From CAVPWP01 sp050789285 (GTDB taxonomy: Bacteria > Pseudomonadota > Alphaproteobacteria > Rhodobacterales > Rhodobacteraceae), in the NCBI RefSeq assembly GCF_050789285.1, contig NZ_JBOUVX010000001.1, positions 496,001-560,000 on the forward strand: a stretch of 64,000 bases of DNA. The letters run 5' to 3'. The notes under the pieces were generated by a model. That model did not search any database. It was not told the DNA's origin and saw nothing but the letters and a program-made list of their open reading frames with translations. Both the position numbers and the translations under genes were made by a program. This document shows positions 1 to 7,657 of the stretch, in pieces (positions within the stretch are counted from its first letter, which is position 1; the number at the start of each line of letters is the position of its first letter).

Positions 1-678
1 GCTTTGGTCTTGGCCGACCGCAGGATCGAAGCCCTGCAAGAGGCGGTCGAGCAGCTGCCCACCGGAACACCGGTGCGCCTCTGTCCGGGTGACGTCACCG
101 AACCCGCGTTTGCGACGGCTTGCGCGGCCACCGCGGTCGAGGCTTTCGGCCGGGTCGATGCGCTCGTCACGTCGGCCGGGATCGTCAGGACCGGGGCTTC
201 GCTGGATCTGCCGCCCGAGGACTTCAAGGCGCAGATGGATGTCAATGTCACCGGCTCGTGGCTTTTCGCGCAGGCCGTCGCCCGAGACATGGTGCGACGT
301 AAGGCGACCGGCGCGATCGTGATGATCGGATCGGTCTACGGGAAGTCGGGCGCACCACAGCGAGCGGGCTACTGCGCCTCCAAGGGCGCCACGCATCTCC
401 TGACGGAATCCCTGGCGGTCGAATGGGGACCCTTGGGAATACGCGTGAACGCGGTCGCGCCGACGGGCGTGCGCACTCCCATGGTCCAGTCGCTGATGGA
501 CGAAGGAAAATACAACATGGCCGGGGTGAAGGCGCGAACGCCGCTTGGTCGGCTGGCCGAACCCGAAGAGGTGGCCGCCGCCTGCTGGTTCCTCGTCTCC
601 GACCAGGCCAGCATGATTACAGGAACGGTCCTGCCGGTGGATGGCGGCTGGTTGGCAAATGGCTATACCTTCGGCTGA
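1..678 (+). CDS. SDR family oxidoreductase, 5' end cut off by the window
   Basis: NAD(P)-dependent short-chain dehydrogenase/reductase. The reading frame is open to the first base, and the N-terminal TGxxxGxG cofactor motif and the real start lie outside, so only the last 225 residues are seen. Visible family marks are an NAG-equivalent SAG after the fourth strand (LVTSAGIV), the catalytic Ser in MIGSVYG, the YCASK catalytic Tyr/Lys, and a C-terminal LPVDGGW typical of classical SDRs. The substrate cannot be told from sequence. It ends 14 bp before the next gene on the same strand, with AGGAAG between them, so the two are probably co-transcribed. Confidence 0.9.
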   Translation, partial: ALVLADRRIEALQEAVEQLPTGTPVRLCPGDVTEPAFATACAATAVEAFGRVDALVTSAGIVRTGASLDLPPEDFKAQMDVNVTGSWLFAQAVARDMVRRKATGAIVMIGSVYGKSGAPQRAGYCASKGATHLLTESLAVEWGPLGIRVNAVAPTGVRTPMVQSLMDEGKYNMAGVKARTPLGRLAEPEEVAAACWFLVSDQASMITGTVLPVDGGWLANGYTFG

Positions 679-692
679 AAGGAAGCCCGGCG

Positions 693-1214
693 ATGACCCT
701 GACGTTTCGCGGCACAAGCTACTCGAAGGTCGATCTCGAAGCCTGTCTGCCCCTGGCCCAGCGTCTTCGGGCCGAAGGAAGGCATTGGCATTTCCACGTG
801 CTTTCGCCGACCTGCCTGCACAATCCGCTTGCGGGCGAATATGCGCTGGTAATTGAGGATGACGACGCCGCAACTGCCTATATCGCCAAGGCGGGTGAAA
901 CATTCCCGGAGGTAGACAAGGTTCTGGTCCGAATGCTGCATGGCGACACCATCTTCGACGGGGCAAGCGACAGGCGGTTCGAAGATACCAGATCGTCGCG
1001 GATCCTGGCCCACCTGCAGGGCCTGCAGGCTCGTGGCGAGCCTTGGCACCATCACATGCATTTCCCCTCCTGCGTCTTCAATCCCTCGCCGGGGAAGTGG
1101 TCGATATCCGTCGAGAGTGTCGGCCTTCTCGTGGCGGAAGCCTTTGAACGCGAACCGGTGGACGTACTGCGGGAGGTCGAACGGATGTATTTTGCAAACA
1201 TGGACAGCGCCTGA
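693..1214 (+). CDS. hypothetical protein with a duplicated WHxHxxxPxCxxNP motif
   Basis: A 173-aa protein I do not recognise as a named family. I chose the ATG at 693 because AGGAAG precedes it and the upstream frame overlaps the SDR. The protein is an internal duplication: residues 31-45 contain H-W-H-F-H, then P, C and N-P, and residues 118-131 contain W-H-H-H-M-H, then P, C and N-P. Each copy is followed by an acidic strand-like segment and an amphipathic helix. The paired His/Cys spacing suggests metal binding, which is inference. No signal peptide or membrane segment is visible. Its position directly after the SDR suggests a shared pathway or a substrate-binding role. Confidence 0.75.
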   Translation: MTLTFRGTSYSKVDLEACLPLAQRLRAEGRHWHFHVLSPTCLHNPLAGEYALVIEDDDAATAYIAKAGETFPEVDKVLVRMLHGDTIFDGASDRRFEDTRSSRILAHLQGLQARGEPWHHHMHFPSCVFNPSPGKWSISVESVGLLVAEAFEREPVDVLREVERMYFANMDSA

Positions 1215-1248
1215 TCTCCTCGGTTGGCTGAGAAGGTGACGGACTGCT

Positions 1249-1614
1249 GAATACAGGAGGTCACGGCGAACAGAAACCAAGTCATTATTGCGCGAGAATA
1301 TTCTCAATGTGACGATTTCATCGCCGACCTTGGCGAAGGTCCTCAATTTGTCGGAGACCGCCGTCGTCTTGTATTCCCTTGATAGGGCTGGCGAGCGCAT
1401 CGAGATTAGCGAGTTCAAGAACGTCGTCGGCCGCGCCGGCCGCGCCTATGTCGATGTCAAGGGCATCGTTCTCTACCCCATGTTCAACGAGATCGCCAAG
1501 TAGCGGCGCGACTTGGAAGCCCTCATTACCGACCTCGGCGCGCGCGCCTGCCCTCGAACGACCGCTTTGGGTCAGCTGCGTCGCAGCACGCGCTGCTTGG
1601 AGAAAGTCAACTAA
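1249..1614 (+). pseudogene. remnant of an SF2 (DEAD/DEAH-type) helicase
   Basis: An open stretch from about 1249 to the stop at 1501-1503 encodes the two C-terminal motifs of a superfamily 2 helicase: a motif V-like SPTLAKVLNLSETAVV and a motif VI NVVGRAGRAYVDV, followed by KGIVLYPMF, which is the usual continuation in large helicases of this kind. After the stop the same frame continues as RRDLEALITDLGAR to about 1614, suggesting a nonsense change in a decaying gene. Walker A/B motifs are absent and the whole N-terminal part is missing. The parent helicase subfamily is not resolvable from this piece. Confidence 0.6.
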
Positions 1615-1771
1615 GGGCCGTCTTGTCCGCATGGCGCGGCCAAGAGATCGAATACGAACGGCGGAACCCACTCCTCTGCTGCACCAAGTTGCCGCGGGGA
1701 TTTGCGGGCAGAATTAGCTGTACTATGCGACCGAGCAGCACGAGAGACTTCGGGTGCTCGCGCCGAGGCAT

Positions 1772-2680
1772 TCAGCAACCGTTGCCGGACACCGCGCGGA
1801 AGCAGTCGATGATGAAGTCCTCAAGGACACGCAACCGTCTCGGGCGGCGTGTATGTCTCGGGTAGACGAAAACGATATCCGCGCCCGGGTAGAGCCAATC
1901 CTCCAGCACCGTTACGAGGCGTCCGGCCGCAAGGTCCGGCGCGACGAGGTAGCGGATCATCTGGAGGACCCCGCCGCCCGAGGCCGCCATCTCGACGGCG
2001 GGCTCGCTGGCCTCGAAGACGGCGCGTGCCTCGAGATGCAGCAGCGTCGTCTCGCCATTTCTGTGGAAGCGCCAGGGCAACGGAGCGCCCGTGGCCGATG
2101 ACCTGATCGAGATCGTCCGGTGCGCATGCAGGTCGCCGGGAACCGTCGGCGCGCGATGGCGCGCGAGGTAGGCGGGCGCGGCGCAGGTCACGAAAGGGAT
2201 GCGGCCAAGCGGTCGGGCGACGAGGTCCCGGTCCGGGACCTCGCCGATGAAGACCGCGCCGTCGAGTGCTTCGCTCACGAAGTCGGGCAGGCCGTTCCGG
2301 GCCAGGATCTCGATCTTGAGGTCCGGGTGGGCGTCGAGGAAGGCGGGCAACCTGGGCGCGGCGATCTGATGGGCGAAGCCCACGGGCATCTGGACGCGCA
2401 GGTGCCCGGCGACCTTGCGCCCGGCATCCTTCACCTCCTCCTCGAGATCGACGATCTCCGACAGGATCACGCGGACGCGTTCGAGGTAGCGCGCCCCTTC
2501 GTCGGTCGGCCGGACGCTGCGCGTGGTCCGGCGCAGGAGCTGCACGCCGAGATGCGCCTCGAGGTCCTTGATCGCTGCGCTGGCGACGCTGCTCGATATC
2601 CCGAGTTCATGGCTCGCCCGCGCGTAGCTGCCGAGTTCGGCGACGCGCTGGAAAAGGGTCATGGCGCGGAGGCGGTCCAA
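1772..2680 (-). CDS. LysR family transcriptional regulator
   Basis: A 302-aa LysR-type regulator of standard length. Residues 1-60 form the winged HTH (FQRVAELGSYARASHELGISSSVASAAIKDLEAHLGVQ is visible in pieces), followed by the RTTRSVRPTDEG linker region and a substrate-binding domain. The start is a TTG at 2678-2680, preferred over an internal ATG at 2662 because AGGA sits seven bases upstream and MDRLRAMTLF matches the usual N terminus of this subfamily. It is transcribed divergently from the hemerythrin gene across a 118-bp gap, so it may control that gene, itself, or both. The effector is unknown. Confidence 0.9.
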   Translation of the reverse strand: MDRLRAMTLFQRVAELGSYARASHELGISSSVASAAIKDLEAHLGVQLLRRTTRSVRPTDEGARYLERVRVILSEIVDLEEEVKDAGRKVAGHLRVQMPVGFAHQIAAPRLPAFLDAHPDLKIEILARNGLPDFVSEALDGAVFIGEVPDRDLVARPLGRIPFVTCAAPAYLARHRAPTVPGDLHAHRTISIRSSATGAPLPWRFHRNGETTLLHLEARAVFEASEPAVEMAASGGGVLQMIRYLVAPDLAAGRLVTVLEDWLYPGADIVFVYPRHTRRPRRLRVLEDFIIDCFRAVSGNGC

Positions 2681-2798
2681 GGGATTGTCCTGAAATCCAG
2701 AAGAGTAATCGCCAGTATTCCGAAATGATGGATGCCCGCAAGTGGTCTACTCCCGGCGCACCGGACGGGGTCCGGACCCTACATGCCAGGAGCACCTG

Positions 2799-3458
2799 AT
2801 GATCACCGAGAGAAGACACGATCCCTACGGCGCCGTCCACAAGGGCATCCGCGCCGCCCACATGCGCTGCCTCGTCGCAATCGGGGCGGCGGACGCAGCC
2901 AGCGACGCGCAGATCGCGCGCCTCGTCGCCGAGATCAACGAGCACCTCGCGATGTGCGGCACCCATCTCGAGGACGAGAACGCGGTCCTGCATGTGGCGC
3001 TCGACGCCCGCCGCCCCGGCGCGACCGCGCATGCGGCCGAGGATCACGACGACCATCTCGCCAGCTTCGCGGAGCTGAAGGCGCTCCTGTCGCCGCTCGC
3101 CGCCGCTGCCCCCGGCAATCGCGCCCCCGTGCTCGCCGCTCTCTATCGGCGCTTCGGGCGGTTCGTGGCCGACGATCTTCTGCACATGGAGCACGAAGAG
3201 CATGTGCTGCTGCCGGACCTGCAGGCGGCGTTCACGGATGAGGAACTGCGGGAGCTCGAAGGCCGCATCGTGGCGACGATCCCGCCGGAGCACATGGTCC
3301 TGTTCCTCGACGCGATGCTGGAGGCGATGCCGAAGGCAGACGGGACCGCCATGCTCGATGCCATGCGGGCCGGGATGCCGCCCGCGGCTTATGCCGCGCT
3401 CATGCAGGCGGTCGAAGATCGTCGCCGGGGCCGCACGTCCATGGCGCATGCCGCCTGA
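2799..3458 (+). CDS. hemerythrin domain-containing protein
   Basis: A 219-aa cytosolic four-helix bundle protein. The expected non-haem di-iron ligands are spread across the helices: His in VHKGIRAAHM, the HLAMCGTHLEDEN block, HAAEDHDDHL, and the closing LLHMEHEEHVLLPDL. Bacterial proteins of this type bind O2 or NO, or serve in iron/redox sensing. The start at 2799 follows CAGGAG with good spacing; an in-frame GTG at 2742 has no comparable site. The C-terminal third (from about residue 140) extends beyond the minimal domain and is rich in Met and Ala. It diverges from the LysR gene, which is a candidate regulator. Confidence 0.88.
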   Translation: MITERRHDPYGAVHKGIRAAHMRCLVAIGAADAASDAQIARLVAEINEHLAMCGTHLEDENAVLHVALDARRPGATAHAAEDHDDHLASFAELKALLSPLAAAAPGNRAPVLAALYRRFGRFVADDLLHMEHEEHVLLPDLQAAFTDEELRELEGRIVATIPPEHMVLFLDAMLEAMPKADGTAMLDAMRAGMPPAAYAALMQAVEDRRRGRTSMAHAA

Positions 3459-3513
3459 GCCAGCCGGGCCGGTTTACCGACCGGCCTTTCCCCAGCACAC
3501 AACGGAGTCCAGC

Positions 3514-3660
3514 ATGTTCTACTTTCCTCTCGATGCCCGGCACAGGACACCGCGCTGTCCCATGGGCAACACGGCCTACTGCATTACCGGCGATTGCGCC
3601 TATTGCCCGAAGGGCGGCCGGAGGCGTGCACCCCCTTTGCCGGGGGATCTCAGGCGATAG
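3514..3660 (+). CDS. small cysteine-rich protein (48 aa)
   Basis: A short frame with a GGAG six to seven bases before the ATG, 55 bp downstream of the hemerythrin stop and on the same strand. It encodes a compact Cys cluster, CPMGNTAYCITGDCAYCPKG, followed by a basic tail. The C-x7-C-x4-C-x2-C spacing could hold a metal ion or a cluster. I know no matching family. The ribosome-binding site and the Cys pattern support it; its shortness is the reason for doubt. Confidence 0.45.
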   Translation: MFYFPLDARHRTPRCPMGNTAYCITGDCAYCPKGGRRRAPPLPGDLRR

Positions 3661-3784
3661 CGCGCAACAAGTTGGAGAAGGCGGCCGACGCCGACATGCT
3701 CTTCAGCCGTCTTTGCCGTTGTCGGCCTCCACGGTCTGCAGCAGGCGGCTGGGGTTCCCTACCCGGATGCCGGCGACCAGCATC

Positions 3785-3887
3785 TCAGAGCGGCTCGGCG
3801 TGCCGCGTCGTCCACGTGCGCTGGAACGCCGGCCTCGCGTGCAACCCGTCCAGCCAAGCGCGCAGGTGCGGGTATCCTGCAAAGACC
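3785..3887 (-). pseudogene. glutathione S-transferase C-terminal fragment
   Basis: Read on the minus strand, this piece encodes GYPHLRAWLDGLHARPAF, then QRTW and HAEPL and a stop. That is the closing helix pair of many bacterial GSTs (P-x-L-x-x-W-x-x-x-x-x-x-R-P-A). Upstream of about 3887 the frame loses similarity, and no thioredoxin-fold N-terminal domain is present nearby. The fragment is therefore a truncated gene end, probably left by insertion or deletion. Confidence 0.5.
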
Positions 3888-4148
3888 AAGCGTGCCCTCG
3901 TCCGGGCGGTTGGTATCCGTATGGACCGGTCATCTGAGGCTTTCGGTCAGATGACCGGGAGGTCGGCGGTGCGAACCTTCATTCCTGGCGGAGCGAAGGT
4001 CCGTTCACCACCCAAAGCGTATGTGACCGCCGGGGCGCCGCGACCGTCGTTATCTCATCTGCAAATTGCGCGTGAGTTAGGGCTGCCTTCATGGATTCCG
4101 TTTTGGTCTTCTCCAGAACGACCAATCTTGGAGAGGAGGAGAGGCACG

Positions 4149-4170
4149 CCCCGCTATCGAGCGGGGTTTT
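4149..4170 (+). terminator. rho-independent terminator
   Basis: Perfect 7-bp stem CCCCGCT/AGCGGGG with an ATCG loop followed by TTTT. No gene is recognised just upstream on this strand, so it may end a short untranslated RNA starting near 4060-4100, or attenuate the following KfrA-like gene. Confidence 0.65.
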
Positions 4171-4216
4171 GTCAAATCCTCTTTGTCCAACCGTTTGCCG
4201 AATCGAGGTCGCTTTC

Positions 4217-4546
4217 ATGTTGCCCCAACCCTCCAAGGTCGGTCGCCCCCGCTCCTATACCACCGCGCAGCTCTCCGACGTCCTCACCATCGTCCGCAAG
4301 GATGGGTCCGAGCCCACCGTCGACGCCGTCCGGGACGTTCTTTGTTCGCAGTTCGAAGTACCCCGGACGGTACGGGCGGAAACCCTCGCGCGCGAAATCG
4401 CGGTGCAGATAGCGGAGCAGGATCGGCAACCCGCTGAACTCTGTGCGGCAGAGAATGCGCGGTCAGAGATCATGCAGGAGTTCACCCGCATCGTCGGCGC
4501 CCTCAAGCGTGACGACGCCGCCACCAGCCTCACGCCCCGCGGCTGA
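4217..4546 (+). CDS. KfrA-like DNA-binding protein
   Basis: A 109-aa protein starting MLPQPSKVGRPRSYT. The GRPRSYT opening, the alternating hydrophobic helix and the PTVDAVRDVL segment resemble the N-terminal DNA-binding domain of KfrA plasmid proteins; the long coiled-coil tail of true KfrA is missing. The start at 4217 is the Met at which this similarity begins. An in-frame ATG at 4091 would run through the terminator hairpin and is rejected. The gene is followed after 83 bp by the 674-aa repeat protein on the same strand, suggesting a two-gene accessory unit in which this protein could act as regulator or DNA partner. The assignment rests on the N-terminal pattern only. Confidence 0.55.
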   Translation: MLPQPSKVGRPRSYTTAQLSDVLTIVRKDGSEPTVDAVRDVLCSQFEVPRTVRAETLAREIAVQIAEQDRQPAELCAAENARSEIMQEFTRIVGALKRDDAATSLTPRG

Positions 4547-4629
4547 TCGAATTCCTGACCCGCAGTCACAGCGTCCGTTCGCGTGACCCGTGCGGACCGC
4601 TCCGTCTGGCCTCTGTCCATGAGCACTCC

Positions 4630-6654
4630 ATGACCTCTCTTCACCAGATCTACCTTGCACTTCAAGACGGCTCCCTGCGCCATGCAAATCCGCAGGCGGC
4701 GATTGCCGCGCTCGATGTCGTTTCGCATTTCCACGGTCTGCCGCTCGCCATGCTCGATCTCGACGCGCCGAAATTCGCTCTCGCCTTTCCGCGGGACCAG
4801 GTGCCGGACTTCGCGCAACCGGTCTTCGGACGCGAGGTGCCGCGCTATCGCCAGTTTCGCAACACGGTCCTCGACTGCCAGATGCTGGCCGATCCCGGGG
4901 ATGTCGACGGCTCGGGCTGGTTCAGCCTTCAGCGCCTCGCCCGGCTGTGCTTGGGAGACACGGCCAGGGCTCTGTCCGGTGTCACGTCGGTCATTCCCCG
5001 CGGCACTGAGCCAGGGGACCTCGACCGTGACCTCGCGCTTTCCACCGAAAGGACTCTGGACGGCAGGCCGCGAAGCGCCTTCCGCCATGGCCTGAGCCTC
5101 ATCGACCGGCTGCATGACTTCGACCTCGCGCGGAAGAGCGGTCTCCTGCCCGCAGAACGGATCGGCCGGCTTCCGACACGAAAGGACCATGCAGGGCTGG
5201 AGCCCCTGCCGATCACGCTCCGGGCGCTGAGGGATGCCTCGCCAAGATCCACCCAGAACGCCATCGATTTCCTCTGGCGCCTCGCCGTCGCCGCGGGTGT
5301 TTTCCCGAGGGGAGACGATCCTTCTCTCGAAGCGTTCGCGCAGCGCCTTCCGGAACTCGCGCGCCTCGACCCCGCCTGCCATGGGCTTGCGCTCTCCGGG
5401 AGGACGCTGAACGGATACTACCAGAGACTTGTGCGGGTTCTCGTGTCCGCCGGTTGCCCGGACCCGCGCGTTTCGCCCCCTCGGGCGTCCTGGCGCCGGC
5501 TCCACAAGGCGGCTGCTGCCGCCGGCGTGAACCCGGCGGAGCTCTATCCCGTCTCGTCGCGCGCCGTGCGCGACGGCCTCGGACCGGGCGAGGTGACGCC
5601 GGCCTGGTTCGCGCAGACGTGCGCGATGCTCGACAGCACCGGCAGCAGCCTCTTCAACCGCGGGGCCGTCGCATTCGACGGGCTGCGGGGCGACAGCGGT
5701 ATCCCGCCGGAATTGCTGCCGGCGGAACCCTCCGGCATGAGGCGGGCGCGGCGCCGGCGCGGGACGCCCGCGCCGCCTCCGGCTCCGCGCCCTGCGAAAG
5801 AGCTCGACAGCTGGGTCGAAGCCTGGGTGCAGCTCTTCGCGGCGGCACGCGCAGAGGGCTTCGACAACGCCTCGCTTCATCCGCTCTACAGGCTGCGGGC
5901 GCAGGCTATCCGGGCGCGGCTCGCTCCCCGGGACCTCACCGTGGACTGGATCGTCGATCTTCTCGAACAGGACTCTGCGGGGCTGTCCTCGGCCATTTAC
6001 GCTTCCACGCGGCTTCTCGACAGCTTCGCCGGCCACGCGCGGCTGAGAGATCTTGTGCAGCCCGAGAAGCTCGCGGCGGAGGTGTATGCCCGACGCCACG
6101 ACCGGCGTCCCCTCTCGAGGCCCCTCGAAGCGGCCCTCGAAGAGACGCTGGACCTGATGGGGGCGCGCGGGTCTTACCGTCGGGAAGCGGCGGCCGCACT
6201 GAAGGCACTCGTCGAGGTTTCTGGGACGTATTCGAATCTCGACAAATTGCTCCGGCGGCGGTTCGACGCCTTCGACTGGAGCCCGTTCGGCGATCGGGAG
6301 AAGGCGTATATCCTCGTGCTCACGCGGTTGCGGGACTTCCGGAACCTTCCCTGGTCGGACAACTGGCGTGCGCTGCAGCGGACGGTCGTCGGCGCCGGGG
6401 TGCCCATGGCCGAAAACCCCGTCCCCAGGCTGCTTCCTTACGCCGAGAGGTTGGAGCCGTCCGAGCTCGACGCGTCCTGGGCCAGGGAGACGGATCGGAG
6501 GCTGCGGAGCACGGTGCTCAATCCTCCGCACGGGCGGGCCGATCTCGCCGGCACTTTCGCGAACAATATCCGTCGGCTCGACCGCCTCCACGCCATCGCG
6601 GAGGTCGCCGCGAGCGGCCTCCTGCCGCCGCGGATCGGCACGTATCGCGCGTAG
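4630..6654 (+). CDS. unknown 674-aa protein with four diverged ~80-residue repeats
   Basis: A large soluble protein I cannot place in a family. Aligning it to itself shows four copies of one module at about residues 97-179, 288-365, 399-480 and 579-670. Each opens with a W/F-x-x-L or W-x-x-L-h helix, usually then AG[VF], a P-x-x-L/V turn with an aromatic (TPAW, TVDW, DASW), and most copies close with a D-R-L-H or similar helix and SG[LI][LP]P-x-x-[IL]. Copies 1 and 4 end almost identically (SGLLPAERIG and SGLLPPRIG). Between them lie helical stretches such as RSTQNAIDFLWRLAVAAGV that resemble the core-binding helices of tyrosine recombinases. A Pro/Arg-rich linker sits at 370-390. No catalytic motif is visible. 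It lies between a KfrA-like gene and the recombinase, so a DNA-associated role in the element is plausible but unproven. Confidence 0.75.
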   Translation: MTSLHQIYLALQDGSLRHANPQAAIAALDVVSHFHGLPLAMLDLDAPKFALAFPRDQVPDFAQPVFGREVPRYRQFRNTVLDCQMLADPGDVDGSGWFSLQRLARLCLGDTARALSGVTSVIPRGTEPGDLDRDLALSTERTLDGRPRSAFRHGLSLIDRLHDFDLARKSGLLPAERIGRLPTRKDHAGLEPLPITLRALRDASPRSTQNAIDFLWRLAVAAGVFPRGDDPSLEAFAQRLPELARLDPACHGLALSGRTLNGYYQRLVRVLVSAGCPDPRVSPPRASWRRLHKAAAAAGVNPAELYPVSSRAVRDGLGPGEVTPAWFAQTCAMLDSTGSSLFNRGAVAFDGLRGDSGIPPELLPAEPSGMRRARRRRGTPAPPPAPRPAKELDSWVEAWVQLFAAARAEGFDNASLHPLYRLRAQAIRARLAPRDLTVDWIVDLLEQDSAGLSSAIYASTRLLDSFAGHARLRDLVQPEKLAAEVYARRHDRRPLSRPLEAALEETLDLMGARGSYRREAAAALKALVEVSGTYSNLDKLLRRRFDAFDWSPFGDREKAYILVLTRLRDFRNLPWSDNWRALQRTVVGAGVPMAENPVPRLLPYAERLEPSELDASWARETDRRLRSTVLNPPHGRADLAGTFANNIRRLDRLHAIAEVAASGLLPPRIGTYRA

Positions 6655-6766
6655 GGCGGGAGGTTCGGCCTCTTGCCGGGCCCAGGGCGTATCCGCCTCG
6701 GGCCGCATCGTTGCGGCGCGCCGGCGGCGGAGCGTCCGTCCGCCGGCGTCGCTACGCCGGCGGGAC

Positions 6767-7333
6767 CTAAGCGATGCGGGGCGTGTAGGGCAGGCCCTCG
6801 AAGAGTTCGTAATCGGACGGGTAGACCTCCCTCGCGAGCGCGAGAACGCGGTCCGAGAGGTCCGCGTCGACGCGGCACGAGCCCAGGAGCGCCGTTGCAA
6901 TTTCGCGGCGAAGCCGGGCCGGGACGGGTCCCGACCGCGATGCGACGGTCATCCCCGCGACGGTGTCAGCCAGCGTGAAGGCGAGGGTCCAGTCTCCGGC
7001 ATGGTCCTTCGACCTTGCCTTGGAGAGCGCCGCCAGCAGCACCTCAAGCGCGGCGTCCGGCGTGCCGCCAAGGGCGACGGGGACGCGGGCGTACCAGCCC
7101 CCGACACGGACCGCGAAGACGGGCAGGATGTCGTCCCTGTTGCGGAACGCGCGCAGGCCTACCCAGACCGCCGCGTCCCTGAAGCGGCGCTGGTCGATCA
7201 TGGGGATGAGTGGGCTGCTGGTGGCGACGGTGATGCGGAGGTTCGTGCCATCCGTCCGGAACCGCACCGTGGAGCAGGTCAGGGACGGGGTGGACGGCGT
7301 CGGGTCGAAGGGGGATGCGAACTGGAAGGACAT
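6767..7333 (-). CDS. hypothetical protein (188 aa)
   Basis: Start chosen at the ATG at 7333 because GGAG lies seven bases upstream; the longer frame to 7447 has no such site. The protein begins MSFQFASPFDPTPSTPSL and has an extended beta-rich first half (alternating VRFRTDG, LRITVAT) with a helical, acidic C terminus ending in LPYTPRIA. There is no signal peptide, membrane helix or recognised motif. It converges with the 674-aa gene (112-bp gap) and lies 324 bp downstream of the integrase stop, in the same direction as the integrase. I cannot assign a function. Confidence 0.65.
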   Translation of the reverse strand: MSFQFASPFDPTPSTPSLTCSTVRFRTDGTNLRITVATSSPLIPMIDQRRFRDAAVWVGLRAFRNRDDILPVFAVRVGGWYARVPVALGGTPDAALEVLLAALSKARSKDHAGDWTLAFTLADTVAGMTVASRSGPVPARLRREIATALLGSCRVDADLSDRVLALAREVYPSDYELFEGLPYTPRIA

Positions 7334-7657
7334 GGGGTGACTCCATTCTGGATGATGCTGAACCGTCGTGACGGGGATCGTCACGAGAAGGAGGTTGGAG
7401 CGTTCGCCTGCGCCCGGAACCGAAGGCGGCTCACCCGGAAGAAACAATTGGTTGCCGGCGCGTGACCGGGCGCAGATGAGAAGCGTGCGGCGCGGCCAGG
7501 CACGTTGCGGGCGTCCAATGCCGCCGCGAAGCCCGACGGCCTGACAGCCACTTCAGGCGTCGGCTACCGAAGCGGCCCTGCGCCTTGCCCGCTCGGCTGT
7601 CGTCGGGGCCCGAGCGCCCCGGACCACAGCGCGGGGGAAAGAGGGGCCTGTCTTCGG

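Larger units (their letters stand above)
3661..4216. other. gene-poor stretch with a GST fragment and a terminator
   Basis: This 556-bp stretch between the small Cys-rich frame and the KfrA-like gene contains a C-terminal glutathione S-transferase fragment on the minus strand (3785-3887) and a rho-independent terminator on the plus strand (4149-4170). I see nothing else that looks coding. The patchy content fits the decayed left side of the accessory segment that ends at tRNA-Gln. Confidence 0.6.

Noticed and set aside
3747..3755. GGCTGGGGT as the left attachment repeat of the tRNA-Gln element
   Set aside because: Only nine bases match the tRNA 3' end, and the next bases differ; at this GC content such a match is expected by chance.
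4255..6900. An 881-codon open frame antisense to the 674-aa protein
   Set aside because: Arg/Pro/Gly-rich composition typical of antisense shadows in high-GC DNA; the plus-strand frame has repeated modules and ordinary composition.
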